Positions 9,128 to 17,378 of a stretch of DNA of 64,000 nucleotides are shown one piece after another (the first letter of the stretch is position 1; every line of letters begins with the position of its first letter). Source of the DNA: Pseudomonas sp. FP1742 (GTDB lineage: Bacteria > Pseudomonadota > Gammaproteobacteria > Pseudomonadales > Pseudomonadaceae); contig NZ_CP117460.1 in the NCBI RefSeq assembly GCF_030687145.1, forward strand, positions 868,001 through 932,000. Reading direction: 5' to 3'. The translations under genes and the position numbers were made by a program. The notes beneath the pieces are model-generated. The model made no database searches and was not told the origin of the DNA. It saw only the letters and a list, made by a program, of their open reading frames with translations.

Positions 9128-10168
9128 TCAGTGTTTGTGCCTGTGATGGATATCGGGAAAGTGCGGATGACTGTGTTGGATGGGCGCGTGGTCGTGCAAA
9201 TGGCTATGAGGTTCAGTGCCGTCCCACTCAAAGGCATGTTCATGTTGATGGTGCGCATCGTGAATATGCGGATGCTCATGCGTTTGCGGATCGTGTTGGT
9301 GTTCGTGAGAGTGGCTCTCGGTCAGGTGTATCCAGACGCCAATCCCCATCAGGCCTGCAGCCACCCAAAACACCCACGTCACTGCTTCGCCCAACAACAG
9401 GATGGAAATAGCGGCCCCCAGGAACGGTGCAGTCGAGAAGTACGCACCTGTGCGCGCTGTGCCAAGCCCCCGCAAAGCCAAAACGAACAGCACCAGGCTA
9501 ACGCCGTAGCCCAAAAAGCCGACGAGTAGCGTTGGCCCCAGCAGAGACCATTCAGGGAGATGCATGCCAAGCGCAAACCCTAACGCGCAGTTGACGACCC
9601 CGGCGACCAATCCTTTGATGCCAGCGATAAACAATGCATCCGATGCGGAAACCTTCCGGGTAAGGTTGTTATCGATGGCCCAACAAAAACAGGCAATCAC
9701 CACGGCGACCGGGCCAACCCAACCATGGATCCCTGTGGAAGTTTGAGGCCAACCCAAGAGCACGCCACCGGCCACTATTGCGATCATTCCAATGACGATC
9801 CGCCGGTCGGCGTTCTCCTTGAACACCATCCAGGCAAGCAGGGCGGTCAACACCGCCTCAAGGTTCAGCAACAGCGATGCAGTGGTAGCTGACGTGAGGG
9901 TAAGGCCGAACATTAGAGCCACCGGCCCCAGCACCCCGCCGAACGCGATAGCGCCAATGAGCCATGGCCATTCGGATATCGATAAGCCGACAGGCTGCCA
10001 GCCGCGATCACGGATCAGCCGGGTGACTGTAAGACCCAAGCCACTTCCCAGGTAAAGCAAACCGGCGAGCAAGACGGGGGAAACGTTCAGCCCGAGGACC
10101 TTGGCAAGCGGTGTGCTGGCACCAAACAGCGCTGCAGCCCCCAAGGCGTATAAAACGCTTTTGTTCAT
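9128..10168 (-). CDS. EamA/DMT-family transporter with long histidine-rich C-terminal tail
   Basis: About 346 residues: ten hydrophobic helices forming two EamA repeats (first AAALFGASTPLAKVLG, second starting near PVAVVIACFCWAIDNNLTRK), then a cytosolic or periplasmic tail of about 65 residues rich in His (HSHEHQHD..., HPHIHDAHHQHEH, HSHLHDH, HSHPHFPDIHHRHKH). DMT exporters move small metabolites; the tail strongly suggests binding of Ni, Co, Zn or Cu, either for metal transport or sensing. ATG 10168 is 6 nt after GGAA; ATG 10171 directly precedes it and is an alternative. It sits between the two DUF6124 units and is transcribed in the same direction. Confidence 0.88.
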   Translation of the reverse strand: MNKSVLYALGAAALFGASTPLAKVLGLNVSPVLLAGLLYLGSGLGLTVTRLIRDRGWQPVGLSISEWPWLIGAIAFGGVLGPVALMFGLTLTSATTASLLLNLEAVLTALLAWMVFKENADRRIVIGMIAIVAGGVLLGWPQTSTGIHGWVGPVAVVIACFCWAIDNNLTRKVSASDALFIAGIKGLVAGVVNCALGFALGMHLPEWSLLGPTLLVGFLGYGVSLVLFVLALRGLGTARTGAYFSTAPFLGAAISILLLGEAVTWVFWVAAGLMGIGVWIHLTESHSHEHQHDPQTHEHPHIHDAHHQHEHAFEWDGTEPHSHLHDHAPIQHSHPHFPDIHHRHKH

Positions 10169-10246
10169 CATCTGTTCCGTAGCAAAAGGCAATGTTGAGA
10201 AACACGATACTCGTCATGCATCGATAGCGCATTGAATCGAATCCAC

Positions 10247-10284
10247 AAAAAAGGCACCTGCGATATTCTCGTCAGATGCCTTTC
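10247..10284. terminator. terminator, copy 2
   Basis: Same hairpin as at 8432-8469 (GGCACCTG, loop CGATATTCTCGT, CAGATGCC) with one arm mismatch. Leftward RNA ends in U6, so it terminates the DUF6124/85-residue ORF operon. Confidence 0.75.
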
Positions 10285-10324
10285 TGCGTTGGGCGCGCGG
10301 CAACGATGTCCTGTGCCGGATTCG

Positions 10325-10582
10325 TTAAGACGCAGAGACCTGCCTCTGCAACCGCCGCCCAACCACATCCAGCAAATCGCAACCATCGCGCAACGAAGTC
10401 ACCAACACCCGCGCCAGCTCGCTGTGAACGCCTTCGTTCACAGCGAAACTCTCCAGCAATTGAGTCGCCGTGCGGATGCGGTAAGCCGCCGTTTCATGCA
10501 GCACATCCAGCGGCGCTTCGGTGTCGATCAGCAGCGACGCGATAGTGCAGTCGATGCCGGTGATCGGCATGTATCGATCCAT
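10325..10582 (-). CDS. Small hypothetical protein, partner of DUF6124 paralogue 2
   Basis: 85 residues, not assigned. It is mostly helical (LDVLHETAAYRIRTATQLLESFAV...) with no signal peptide or membrane span. GGAGG lies 6 nt before ATG 10582. It starts 35 nt after the DUF6124 stop and shares its terminator, so the two form an operon. In the paralogous unit at 8.5 kb the same flanking sequences are joined directly without this gene, implying deletion there or insertion here. Confidence 0.65.
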   Translation of the reverse strand: MDRYMPITGIDCTIASLLIDTEAPLDVLHETAAYRIRTATQLLESFAVNEGVHSELARVLVTSLRDGCDLLDVVGRRLQRQVSAS

Positions 10583-10617
10583 GACAAAACCTCCATTCGA
10601 TCAACGAGCGCGATCAC

Positions 10618-10992
10618 TCAGTGGCAGGCGGGCTCGACCGCCGGCATGGGCGAATCGAGGTTATCCAGCGCTCGATTGATCAACATCTCGGCCAGCACCG
10701 CCAATTGCTGCATCGCCAAGGCCACGTTGCGATGCGAGCCTTCGAGCTGGTCGGCCAGGTCGGTGGTCATGACGTTCAGGGAGGCCAGGGTTTCGCTGGC
10801 GTGACCGAGCAGGGTGGGTGTGTCGACGTCGGGGAGGATGGTGAACACATGGCTCACGGGATCGGGCTGTTTCGGGTTGCGCAAGCGGGCGCTGACGGCG
10901 CGTTGGGTGGCTTTGGAGAGTTGGGTCAGGTCGAGGTCTTCCGATTCTGAAATGGCTGGGTTCTCAAGTGGATTTCGGGTGGTCTTTTTCAT
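10618..10992 (-). CDS. DUF6124 family protein, paralogue 2
   Basis: 124 residues, function unknown. It has the DUF6124 core (PDVDTPTLLGHASETLASLNVMTTDLADQLEGSHRNVALAMQQLAVLAEMLINRALDNLD, about residues 55-115) and the same MKK-R-PL-NPA N-terminus as paralogue 1. ATG 10992 is chosen by alignment with paralogue 1; the frame is open to 11040. It is followed by the 85-residue ORF and terminator copy 2. Confidence 0.8.
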   Translation of the reverse strand: MKKTTRNPLENPAISESEDLDLTQLSKATQRAVSARLRNPKQPDPVSHVFTILPDVDTPTLLGHASETLASLNVMTTDLADQLEGSHRNVALAMQQLAVLAEMLINRALDNLDSPMPAVEPACH

Positions 10993-11105
10993 AAGGGCGT
11001 TCCATTGATTTAGGGGCCCTACGCTATTTCGGCCTGTCAAAACCGTCCGCTGGGTTGCTGCGGTGGGGAAAGACTATCCTCCCGAAGCGTTGTGCACCAG
11101 TTCAT

Positions 11106-11135
11106 GGAAGTCGCTACGGATTGCGGGAAATTTCC
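11106..11135 (-). promoter_or_regulatory. conserved upstream element, copy 3
   Basis: Leftward sequence GGAAATTTCCCGCAATCC then GTAGCGACTTCC, matching the copies at 9002-9030 and 8223-8250. It ends about 114 nt before DUF6124 paralogue 2, and similarity to copy 2 continues downstream (CATGAACTGG, GATAGTC, GCGGACGGTTTTGACA). Confidence 0.5.
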
Positions 11136-11157
11136 TAGGACGGTGAGTGGGAGTCTG

Positions 11158-11361
11158 TCAGGCAGAAGTCCTCAGCGCTTCGCATAACCGGTCAGCCAGG
11201 ATCAGGCTGTCATCGTCCGGTGCTGGGTGCCAACCGAGTTGTTCCTGGAAAGGAATTTTGGTTTCGTCGTGGTGTTCGACGGTGGCGACCCTGGGCAGGG
11301 TGCCGATGAGTGTCTGGATGCCGTCGATGAGCCATAGGGGCCGGGCAAAGCTGGGCTGCAT
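11158..11361 (-). CDS. Possible small hypothetical ORF or gene remnant
   Basis: 67 codons (MQPSFARPLWLIDGIQTLIG...). The family is not recognised. An overlapping frame to the right (around 11361-11434) gives a plausible continuation, so this may be a frameshifted remnant. No clear ribosome site. The rest of 11136-11494 shows nothing else that looks coding. Confidence 0.2.
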   Translation of the reverse strand: MQPSFARPLWLIDGIQTLIGTLPRVATVEHHDETKIPFQEQLGWHPAPDDDSLILADRLCEALRTSA

Positions 11362-11494
11362 GTCGATAATCAGCGATGATCAGGGGGGGCTTGGCGCATG
11401 GCATCTCCGAGGGTAGTCGTGGCAATGGTTGCATTTTTGGTCGCGGATGATTTGTCGTGGCTTGGTGGCCGAAAATTTACCAAACCCCAGATGC

Positions 11495-11523
11495 AACAAA
11501 GCCCGCACTTGGCGGGCTTTGTT
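11495..11523. terminator. bidirectional terminator at left island end
   Basis: AACAAAGCCCGC and GCGGGCTTTGTT form a perfect 12-bp stem with loop ACTTG. It stands next to the degenerate ssrA-like sequence at 11533-11555 and could be the original ssrA terminator displaced by island insertion. Confidence 0.75.
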
Positions 11524-11532
11524 AGCTTCGAT

Positions 11533-11555
11533 TGGTGGGCCGGGGTAATCTGAAC
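11533..11555 (-). other. Putative attL, degenerate copy of ssrA 3' end
   Basis: TGGTGG-GCCGGGG followed by AATCTGAAC resembles the ssrA 3' terminal sequence at 27707-27730 (TGGTGGAGCCGGGG then GATTTGAAC) with a few mismatches and gaps. Its location at the composition change suggests the distal attachment site, but divergence lowers confidence. Confidence 0.45.
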
Positions 11556-11607
11556 TGATCGTGTATCTATCTGATTCGAATAATAAATTGGGTAAGATTT
11601 TTTTTGA

Positions 11608-11627
11608 TGGAATACCTTATGGAATAC
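11608..11627 (+). repeat. Paired TGGAATAC repeats (integrase arm-site candidate, left)
   Basis: Two direct TGGAATAC octamers with a 12-bp period (11608-11615, 11620-11627). The same spacing recurs at 27573-27592 next to the integrase. Otherwise 11556-11851 holds no gene. Confidence 0.55.
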
Positions 11628-11851
11628 CGCTGAATGCACAGCGGTTGTGTAACTAACAATGACTGCGATGACATGCTCGCAAGAGGGGGCACCTTGTCCA
11701 AGGTACGTCGCCCAGAAGGATCCATTGTAGGCAGCAACCGATCCGTATCTGACGTTTGCCAAAGGTAGAAAACGGCCAAAAGCGGACAGTCTCACTGGGA
11801 CTGGGCTGGCGAGCTGAAAGCATGTCCCGGCGAGCGTGCTTGAATGCCTTG

Positions 11852-12322
11852 CTATGTATTCCTGCGCCGAGTAAGCGGGAAGACAAATGGCTTTTCTTGA
11901 GTTAAATTTATTTCGTTTAGCTTGTATTTAAACCTAATATCACTACAACTAAATCGTCGAATTAGATTTTTCACTTCAATGTCACTTAGCTCGTAATTCC
12001 AAGGCTGAATTATAGAGCCACCCCTAACTTTATCGAAACCATACTTTTGCCCCAGGGCTACGGTGATAGTATTTTCAATCTCTGTAACCCAGAAACAATC
12101 GCCAATTGATCTAAAAGCCGCATGTAAATGAGTTGCTTTTCTCTTTCCCGTCAGGCCGCTCTCCGTATATTTGACAGCGCCCTTTTTCTTTAATGTAGAG
12201 TAAGGGCTTTTCTTACCATGGCTTCGCAGCCTTGATCTCAACCCCTTAGCTGTGCCCACGTACCATGAGTTCAGTTCAAGCTTCAAAATATAGATATACC
12301 AATTTCTAATTTCTTCACTCAT
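11852..12322 (-). CDS. GIY-YIG nuclease-like protein
   Basis: 156 residues. The N-terminus NWYIYILKLELNSWYVGTAKGLRSRLRSHGKK matches the GIY-YIG fold (IYIL...WYVG, then arginine and SH), with the domain continuing to a possible catalytic glutamate in the VTEIENTI region (near residue 80). The C-terminal part is not recognised. No transposon partner is adjacent; a role as an orphan nuclease or island defence gene is possible but unproven. Composition is AT-rich like the neighbouring island genes. Confidence 0.6.
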   Translation of the reverse strand: MSEEIRNWYIYILKLELNSWYVGTAKGLRSRLRSHGKKSPYSTLKKKGAVKYTESGLTGKRKATHLHAAFRSIGDCFWVTEIENTITVALGQKYGFDKVRGGSIIQPWNYELSDIEVKNLIRRFSCSDIRFKYKLNEINLTQEKPFVFPLTRRRNT

Positions 12323-12339
12323 TTTCCGGAATCAAATTG

Positions 12340-12420
12340 TGCATAACGATTAAGCTAATTCGTCTGAGACACTACTCGATTCGCACTGAGCGTGTCTATT
12401 GCAAGTTGGTTACGCCGCAC
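12340..12420 (+). pseudogene. Integron-type tyrosine integrase N-terminal fragment
   Basis: The plus-strand translation IRLRHYSIRTERVYCKLV resembles the SAM-like N-terminus of IntI/integron-family integrases (IRLRHYSxRTExxYxxWI). The similarity stops after about 25 residues and no catalytic part follows, so this is a relic. Downstream, 12492-12549 forms a long imperfect inverted repeat (arms about 20 nt around GGCCGTTTTC / GAAAACGGCC), a motif that recurs in Pseudomonas island DNA. Confidence 0.45.
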
Positions 12421-12621
12421 GGCAGGAATAGGTCTGTAGAGGTCGAAGCGTCTCATGCAGGTGTCTATCGGAGCGAGGGGAGCCCCAAAACGTCCGCTCT
12501 TGGCCGTTTTCAGCCCTTCGTGACAGGCAGAAAACGGCCAGAAGCAGTCATTCGAAGAAAGCGGGGCGATTCAAGCTACAGCAAAGCTATTGAATCATTT
12601 ATCCATGAATAATCCATTCGT

Positions 12622-13323
12622 TCATGCATATTGCTTAACAAGCTCGCCTGCAACCTTCTTGATATTATCGCTCATCAAATCCTGAACGATCGTCATAAGT
12701 GCAAGTTGCTCATGAGAGGTTTTTGCCTCCTGAAGCTCGTGTCCCAAGCGGATGAGAACAGCAGGTACATTACTTTCAACGCATCCATAGCCTGCAAATT
12801 TATAGACAAACCGCAACAATCCGCAGATTTCAATCATTTCTCTGCCTTCGTCAGTAATGGGAAGATAGAGCATGGCTTCCTTAACGACCCTTACATGATG
12901 AGAATAGTTATGATAGTGCGGGTGACAGAACGTATAGTCGCTAGCTGAGCTGGGGTATGTCTTACGTTCCTTATTTTTAAGTACGCCTTTTCTGCCCTTG
13001 ATCGTATTACAGTCTTTACAGCAGACACACAAATTTCTAGGCTCAAACATAAAAGCCGGGTACTCATCTTTATTTATGATGTGTTCAGTATCCCACATGC
13101 CATTATGCTTAACCTCCATCCGCTGTCTACAATACGCACACCTATAGTCTTGCACACGCAAATAGTGGTCTTTAATTTCTTTCTTTACTAAAACTAACGC
13201 CTTTTCATCACCATCCCAATAATTTCCTCTTTTTTCGGGCGAATATAAGAATGCGTCAACAAATTTAGCCGAAGGTTCAGTGTACCTGACCTCGGGGAAC
13301 GCATAATATGCTTCGTCAGCCAT
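12622..13323 (-). CDS. HNH endonuclease, PtuB-like (Septu-like pair A)
   Basis: 233 residues. HNH site: Cys62-x2-Cys65 (CAYC), DTEHI (78-82), Asn97, and a second zinc pair in CKDCN (102-106). It overlaps the upstream ATPase gene by 8 bp, with GGAGG of its ribosome site inside the ATPase gene. ATPase plus HNH nuclease is the layout of Septu (PtuA/PtuB) anti-phage systems, where the nuclease cleaves DNA on infection. No reverse transcriptase is nearby, so this is not an Ec78-type retron. Defence activity is inferred from architecture and context. Confidence 0.78.
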   Translation of the reverse strand: MADEAYYAFPEVRYTEPSAKFVDAFLYSPEKRGNYWDGDEKALVLVKKEIKDHYLRVQDYRCAYCRQRMEVKHNGMWDTEHIINKDEYPAFMFEPRNLCVCCKDCNTIKGRKGVLKNKERKTYPSSASDYTFCHPHYHNYSHHVRVVKEAMLYLPITDEGREMIEICGLLRFVYKFAGYGCVESNVPAVLIRLGHELQEAKTSHEQLALMTIVQDLMSDNIKKVAGELVKQYA

Positions 13324-14794
13324 CGGAGCGTACCTCCGAGGTCGCAGCTACAACCAAAGAGTATAGCTGGCGAACTGGATCGGATTTTTCAAGTGAATTT
13401 TCTAGATCACGAATTCTGGATATAATTTCGTAATCATCGTTAGAAAGCTCGACCCCCTCAGATAGCTTGCTGAGCAACTTCAGAAGCTCTCGCATTAAAT
13501 ATTCGTTTTTGAATCCTGGAGCAGAAAAAATATTAGCTAGCTGATAATCCGCAGATCGTCGATTAGAGTTCGCCGCATCTAGAAGTACTGACTTCTGCAT
13601 ATCTAGAATGTAACAATTTTCACTCTCTAGCCTTGAAACAATCTGAGGTGAATGAGTGGCTATAATAAAATGACAGGACTTAAATCCCCTAAAAGTATTC
13701 ATAAGGAGATCAATGTACCGCTCTTGCCATTCTGGATGGAGACAAATCTCTGGCTCATCTATGCAAATCAATGCACCGTCTTTTATCTGAGAAGCTATTC
13801 CCAGCATAGCTAAAACTATACACTGCTCGCCCGAACTTGCATCGCTAATCTTAAAAGGTTTGGCGTGGCCTTTTTTGTGAAGCTCTAAGCTGCGAAGCTT
13901 AAGTAAGCCGGCCTCCATCATGGGGATAAATCTATCATTTACGGGAGAACCAGTTACATCATTAAAGACACCTCTATTTGTGATCATTACCTCTAGCTTT
14001 TTATCTTTAAAATTTGTTCTATGCTCATGCAGATAATACTTAACAGAATCGACAAGCCTATATTTTTCCTCGTCTGCCTGTTCATCCATTCGCATCATTA
14101 GCCGACGAAACTCAGACCCTGCTCGGCGCTCACCAATCAAGAACTCATTTATAACTTCAACCGGATTTTCGCTCTCTGAAATTTGAGATAAAACCGGGAC
14201 AGTAATATCGCAAGTAAAGCTCGCCTTGATTGCAGGATTGAACCCCAAGTAGCTTAAAACGCCTAGAACAGTTTTTATTCTTCCAGCATCGCCAGCTAAC
14301 GCCCGAATCAACCCTGCAATAATTCGAACCATAAAAGACATGCTTAGATTTCCACTATACAGCCCTCTTAATCCCAAGTAATGATAGTAACCTAGGCTAG
14401 ACTCAACAAGTCGATAATCGGCATTTTTAATTAAAGGATTGCTAACTGGAAATCTATCAAATGGACTTGTAGATAACGCAATAACGGCAGTTGGTAGATC
14501 AAACGCATCCTTCTGTTCAGGATCGATGGCGCCATTCCGACTCGAAATACATTTTGTGACGATGTGATTCAACAGTCGGCTTTTACCTGAACCATTCTTA
14601 CCTACAATAGTAGTAAATATGTTTTGATCTAGTTTGTTTTGCGAAGAGTAAAATTTTAATTTTTTCCCATTGAAATTAATTGAATCTATCACAAGGCTCC
14701 CACTTATAGGTTTTTGAATTTTATCTTCGTTTAGTCTATCTGACGGCTGTCCTAATGCCAGTCTTTCTCGCCGAAGGTTATCAGTATCGAACAT
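13316..14794 (-). CDS. AAA/ABC-type ATPase, PtuA-like (Septu-like pair A)
   Basis: 492 residues. Walker A GKNGSGKS (65-72), signature-like DASSGEQ (318-324), Walker B LICIDEPE (342-349), D-loop region CLHPEW and switch histidine in ATHSPQ (379-384), as in OLD/RecF/PtuA-type ATPases; no TOPRIM domain follows. It is the first gene of a two-gene unit with the HNH protein. The gene is AT-rich with rare codons compared with the flanking chromosome, consistent with transfer. The ribosome site is weak. Role inferred: NTP-dependent sensing and control of the partner nuclease. Confidence 0.8.
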   Translation of the reverse strand: MFDTDNLRRERLALGQPSDRLNEDKIQKPISGSLVIDSINFNGKKLKFYSSQNKLDQNIFTTIVGKNGSGKSRLLNHIVTKCISSRNGAIDPEQKDAFDLPTAVIALSTSPFDRFPVSNPLIKNADYRLVESSLGYYHYLGLRGLYSGNLSMSFMVRIIAGLIRALAGDAGRIKTVLGVLSYLGFNPAIKASFTCDITVPVLSQISESENPVEVINEFLIGERRAGSEFRRLMMRMDEQADEEKYRLVDSVKYYLHEHRTNFKDKKLEVMITNRGVFNDVTGSPVNDRFIPMMEAGLLKLRSLELHKKGHAKPFKISDASSGEQCIVLAMLGIASQIKDGALICIDEPEICLHPEWQERYIDLLMNTFRGFKSCHFIIATHSPQIVSRLESENCYILDMQKSVLLDAANSNRRSADYQLANIFSAPGFKNEYLMRELLKLLSKLSEGVELSNDDYEIISRIRDLENSLEKSDPVRQLYSLVVAATSEVRSDG

Positions 14795-15059
14795 TTGATT
14801 AACTTTAAAACTATATCAAGCCCCTCACGCACGCAGGTGATAAGTAAAAAAAATGATGGGAGTCGCCCCCAGTTTGGCGACAGTAAGTGACCGCTTTTGG
14901 CCCAGAGTGTGTAAAAACGCTCATGGCCTCATCGTCTTGGATCATCGACGTTATTGGCGGAACGATCACAAGGCAAATGCTGCGTGTCGTATCAGTCGTG
15001 ACCTGGAACACATCAACGTCGCTTTTACAGTCTCTGGGATGGGCCAAAATCAGCCTTTT

Positions 15060-16490
15060 TTAGGCCAGCAACGCCTTCATTAAACCGTTGGCACCGATGA
15101 TTTTCATGACCCGTTTCAGGTTGTAGGCGAGCACATTCAAGCTCATCTCCGCACTCACCCCGGCCAGCTTCCGCGTCAGGAAGTGCGTTGCACCCATCCA
15201 CTGTTTGAGCGTCCCGAAGGGATGCTCAACCGTCCGTTTTCGGACTCGCATCATCTCCGGGGCTTTGCTCAGCCGAAGCTGCATTGCCTCCAATACGGCT
15301 TCATGTTCCCAGCGGCGAATTCGTCGTTGCGTGCTCGGTGTGCACTGCGGCTTCATGGCGCAGCCTTGGCAATTCGAACTCCAGTAACGGTGAAACTTCA
15401 GGCCTTTTTCAACGCTGGAAAAACGCCAAATCAATACCTCTCCAGCCGGACAAATGTATTCATTTTTTGAAGCGTCGTAGATGAAGACATCATTGTTGAA
15501 ACGCCCATCGGCTTTGGCTGCTGAGGTCATCGGCTTGGGCACATAGGCGGTGATATTTGCATCGTGACAAGCCAGGATTTGTTCACTTTTGAAGTAACCT
15601 CGATCAGCCACTACCGACAGCGTTTCTGACGCCATCGCCTCGCGGGCTTGCTTGGCCATCGAGCTGAGTTGATCGCGGTCGGAACCGACGTTGGTCACCT
15701 CGTGCGCAACGATCAGATGGTGCTGCGTATCGACCGCTGTCTGCACGTTGTAGCCGACGATTCCGGTGCCGCGCGTCATCATGGAGCGAGCGTCTGGATC
15801 GGTCAGTGAGACCTGTTTATCCGGCGACTCGTTGAGCTGAATTTCAATCGCTTGAAGCTCCTTCATTTGCGCCTTCAGCTTGGCGATTTTCTCTTCCAGC
15901 CGCACGACACTGGGCTCGGAAGCTGTGGGTTCTTGCTGATCGGCAGCATCGAGTACCGTCAGGTAACGGTTGATGCTCGATTCAATTTCTTCCATCCGCC
16001 GCTTTAGTTTGGCGCTGGTGAAATTGCGGTCACGGTTGTTGACTGCCTTGAATTTGCTGCCGTCGATGGCCACCAGATTTTCTCCGAACAATCCCAACCG
16101 CTGACACAGCACAACGAACTGGCGACAGACGCCTCGGATGGCCTTGCTGTTGTCTTTTCGGAAGTTGGCGATGGTCTTGAAGTCCGGCATCAAACGCCCG
16201 ATCAACCACATCAGTTCAACGTTGCGTTGAGCTTCTCGCTCCAGCCGTCGGCTCGACTGAATGCGGTTGAGATAGCCGTAGATGTAGATCTTCAGCAGGA
16301 TCGAAGGGTGGTAAGCAGGCCGGCCTGTGCCAGCAGGAATAGCACCGTCAAAACCCAGATTGACCAGGTCGAGTTCATCGACGAAGACGTCGACTATGCG
16401 CACCGGATTGGAATCGTTGACATAGTCGTCGAGGCTTTCGGGAAGTAAGGTGCTTTGCCCTCGATGTTCACCTTGGATGAAGCGCTTCAT
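15060..16490 (-). CDS. IS1182 family transposase
   Basis: 476 residues, apparently intact. N-terminal DUF772-type region (TGRPAYHPSILLKIYIYGY), the first catalytic aspartate region ENLVAIDGSKFKAVN, SVVADRGYF for the second aspartate, a zinc-like segment with C-x2-C pairs (NCQGCAMKPQC), and the C-terminal VEHPFGTLKQWMG containing the catalytic glutamate. This is the order seen in IS1182-group DDE transposases. Codon use is more GC-rich than the neighbouring defence genes, so it was acquired separately. It splits the two Septu-like pairs. Confidence 0.93.
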   Translation of the reverse strand: MKRFIQGEHRGQSTLLPESLDDYVNDSNPVRIVDVFVDELDLVNLGFDGAIPAGTGRPAYHPSILLKIYIYGYLNRIQSSRRLEREAQRNVELMWLIGRLMPDFKTIANFRKDNSKAIRGVCRQFVVLCQRLGLFGENLVAIDGSKFKAVNNRDRNFTSAKLKRRMEEIESSINRYLTVLDAADQQEPTASEPSVVRLEEKIAKLKAQMKELQAIEIQLNESPDKQVSLTDPDARSMMTRGTGIVGYNVQTAVDTQHHLIVAHEVTNVGSDRDQLSSMAKQAREAMASETLSVVADRGYFKSEQILACHDANITAYVPKPMTSAAKADGRFNNDVFIYDASKNEYICPAGEVLIWRFSSVEKGLKFHRYWSSNCQGCAMKPQCTPSTQRRIRRWEHEAVLEAMQLRLSKAPEMMRVRKRTVEHPFGTLKQWMGATHFLTRKLAGVSAEMSLNVLAYNLKRVMKIIGANGLMKALLA

Positions 16491-16549
16491 GGGCGATCCC
16501 TGCGATGAAATCCTCAGAAATCATAGCAGGACTAACGGCGGCGTTATGT

Positions 16550-16822
16550 TCAGACATTGATGCGTTTTTCGACCGCCTGTAGTTGCCTTACCGGGTCCCA
16601 ACCACTCGGCGACGCTTGAGCTTTGCTCCACCAAAGCATTCCTTTAGAGATCCATAACCTGCGCAAATCAGCATGAGCAGACGTCGCGTCATCATAGCCA
16701 AACTGCGTGCCGCAGGACGGGCACATGCCAAACGAAGAGCAACCAACGTCGTCGTATGGAGGCTCTTCAAGCCCCGCGTATCCACAAACCGGACAAAGAT
16801 ATGAAACGTTGCCTGCAATCAT
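16550..16822 (-). CDS. Small zinc-ribbon (CPxCG) protein
   Basis: 90 residues. Two C-x2-C knuckles, YLCPVCGYAGLEEPPYDD and MCPSCGTQFGYDDAT (Cys10/13 and Cys34/37 approximately), then DLRRLWISKGMLWWSK. This pattern recurs in small uncharacterised bacterial proteins. It lies between the transposase start and the right inverted repeat, so it may be an IS passenger. Function unknown; probably a zinc-stabilised fold. Confidence 0.65.
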   Translation of the reverse strand: MIAGNVSYLCPVCGYAGLEEPPYDDVGCSSFGMCPSCGTQFGYDDATSAHADLRRLWISKGMLWWSKAQASPSGWDPVRQLQAVEKRINV

Positions 16823-16993
16823 CCAGCCCCCAGATTTCTAGCCTCTAGCCCAGTTTGTCGGCGTGCCTGCTGATCTCTGGAGTTTTATACTGAGCAACTG
16901 ATGTCTGACCTGACCTAGGCTGAGTAGGGCAAAACATTCCGGAGTGGAAACGGCTAACAAGGGTTTTGACACACTCTGGGCCATAAGCGGTCA

Positions 16994-17378
16994 GTCATGA
17001 CCGACCGCTATCGACCTAAAGCTGCCCTTCTATCGGGTAGGAGCGGACTGCCGGACTTTGGTGGTCTTAAGTGCAATCTAGATATGTTGTCATAGCCAGA
17101 TGAGCGTTGATGAAGCAAAAATATGCCCTAAAAGTACCTGTGGAACCCCCACAAGGATGAGTGATTGACATGACGATTGTGCATGCCGAGCAGAGAGAGA
17201 GCTCAGTTAGTTACTGATCTGGAGGCGGCAACCGGGTTCAAAGATACGCTTGCAATGGCATAGTGATGTCGGCGATTCTTATTTGAAAGTGAAGCAGCCG
17301 AAATGTGCATGAGCGCTCAGCGAAATTCATAGCACAGACGCCGCACCGGCTAAGCAGACATCAGCTTGGAAGCTATAA
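16994..17378. other. Non-coding stretch between IS element and pair B
   Basis: No convincing gene. The only short ORF (17110-17160, 16 codons) lacks support. It presumably contains the promoter of the ATPase gene at 17379; no clear operator is seen. Confidence 0.3.

Larger units (their letters stand above)
14888..16993. mobile_element. IS1182-family element with passenger gene, bounded by long inverted repeats
   Basis: The left end (14888 onward) reads TGACCGCTT, then GGCCCAGAGTGTGTAAAAAC; the right end reversed reads TGACCGCTT, then GGCCCAGAGTGTGTCAAAAC. The arms match over about 31 bp with few mismatches. Inside lie the transposase (15060-16490) and a zinc-ribbon gene (16550-16822). The outer TGACCGCTT may be part of the repeat or of a palindromic target. 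About 2.1 kb is long for this family, in keeping with a passenger gene. 14795-15059 is otherwise non-coding. Confidence 0.65.

Noticed and set aside
14811..15047. 78-codon ORF at the left end of the IS element
   Set aside because: It crosses the inverted repeat and has no recognisable product.
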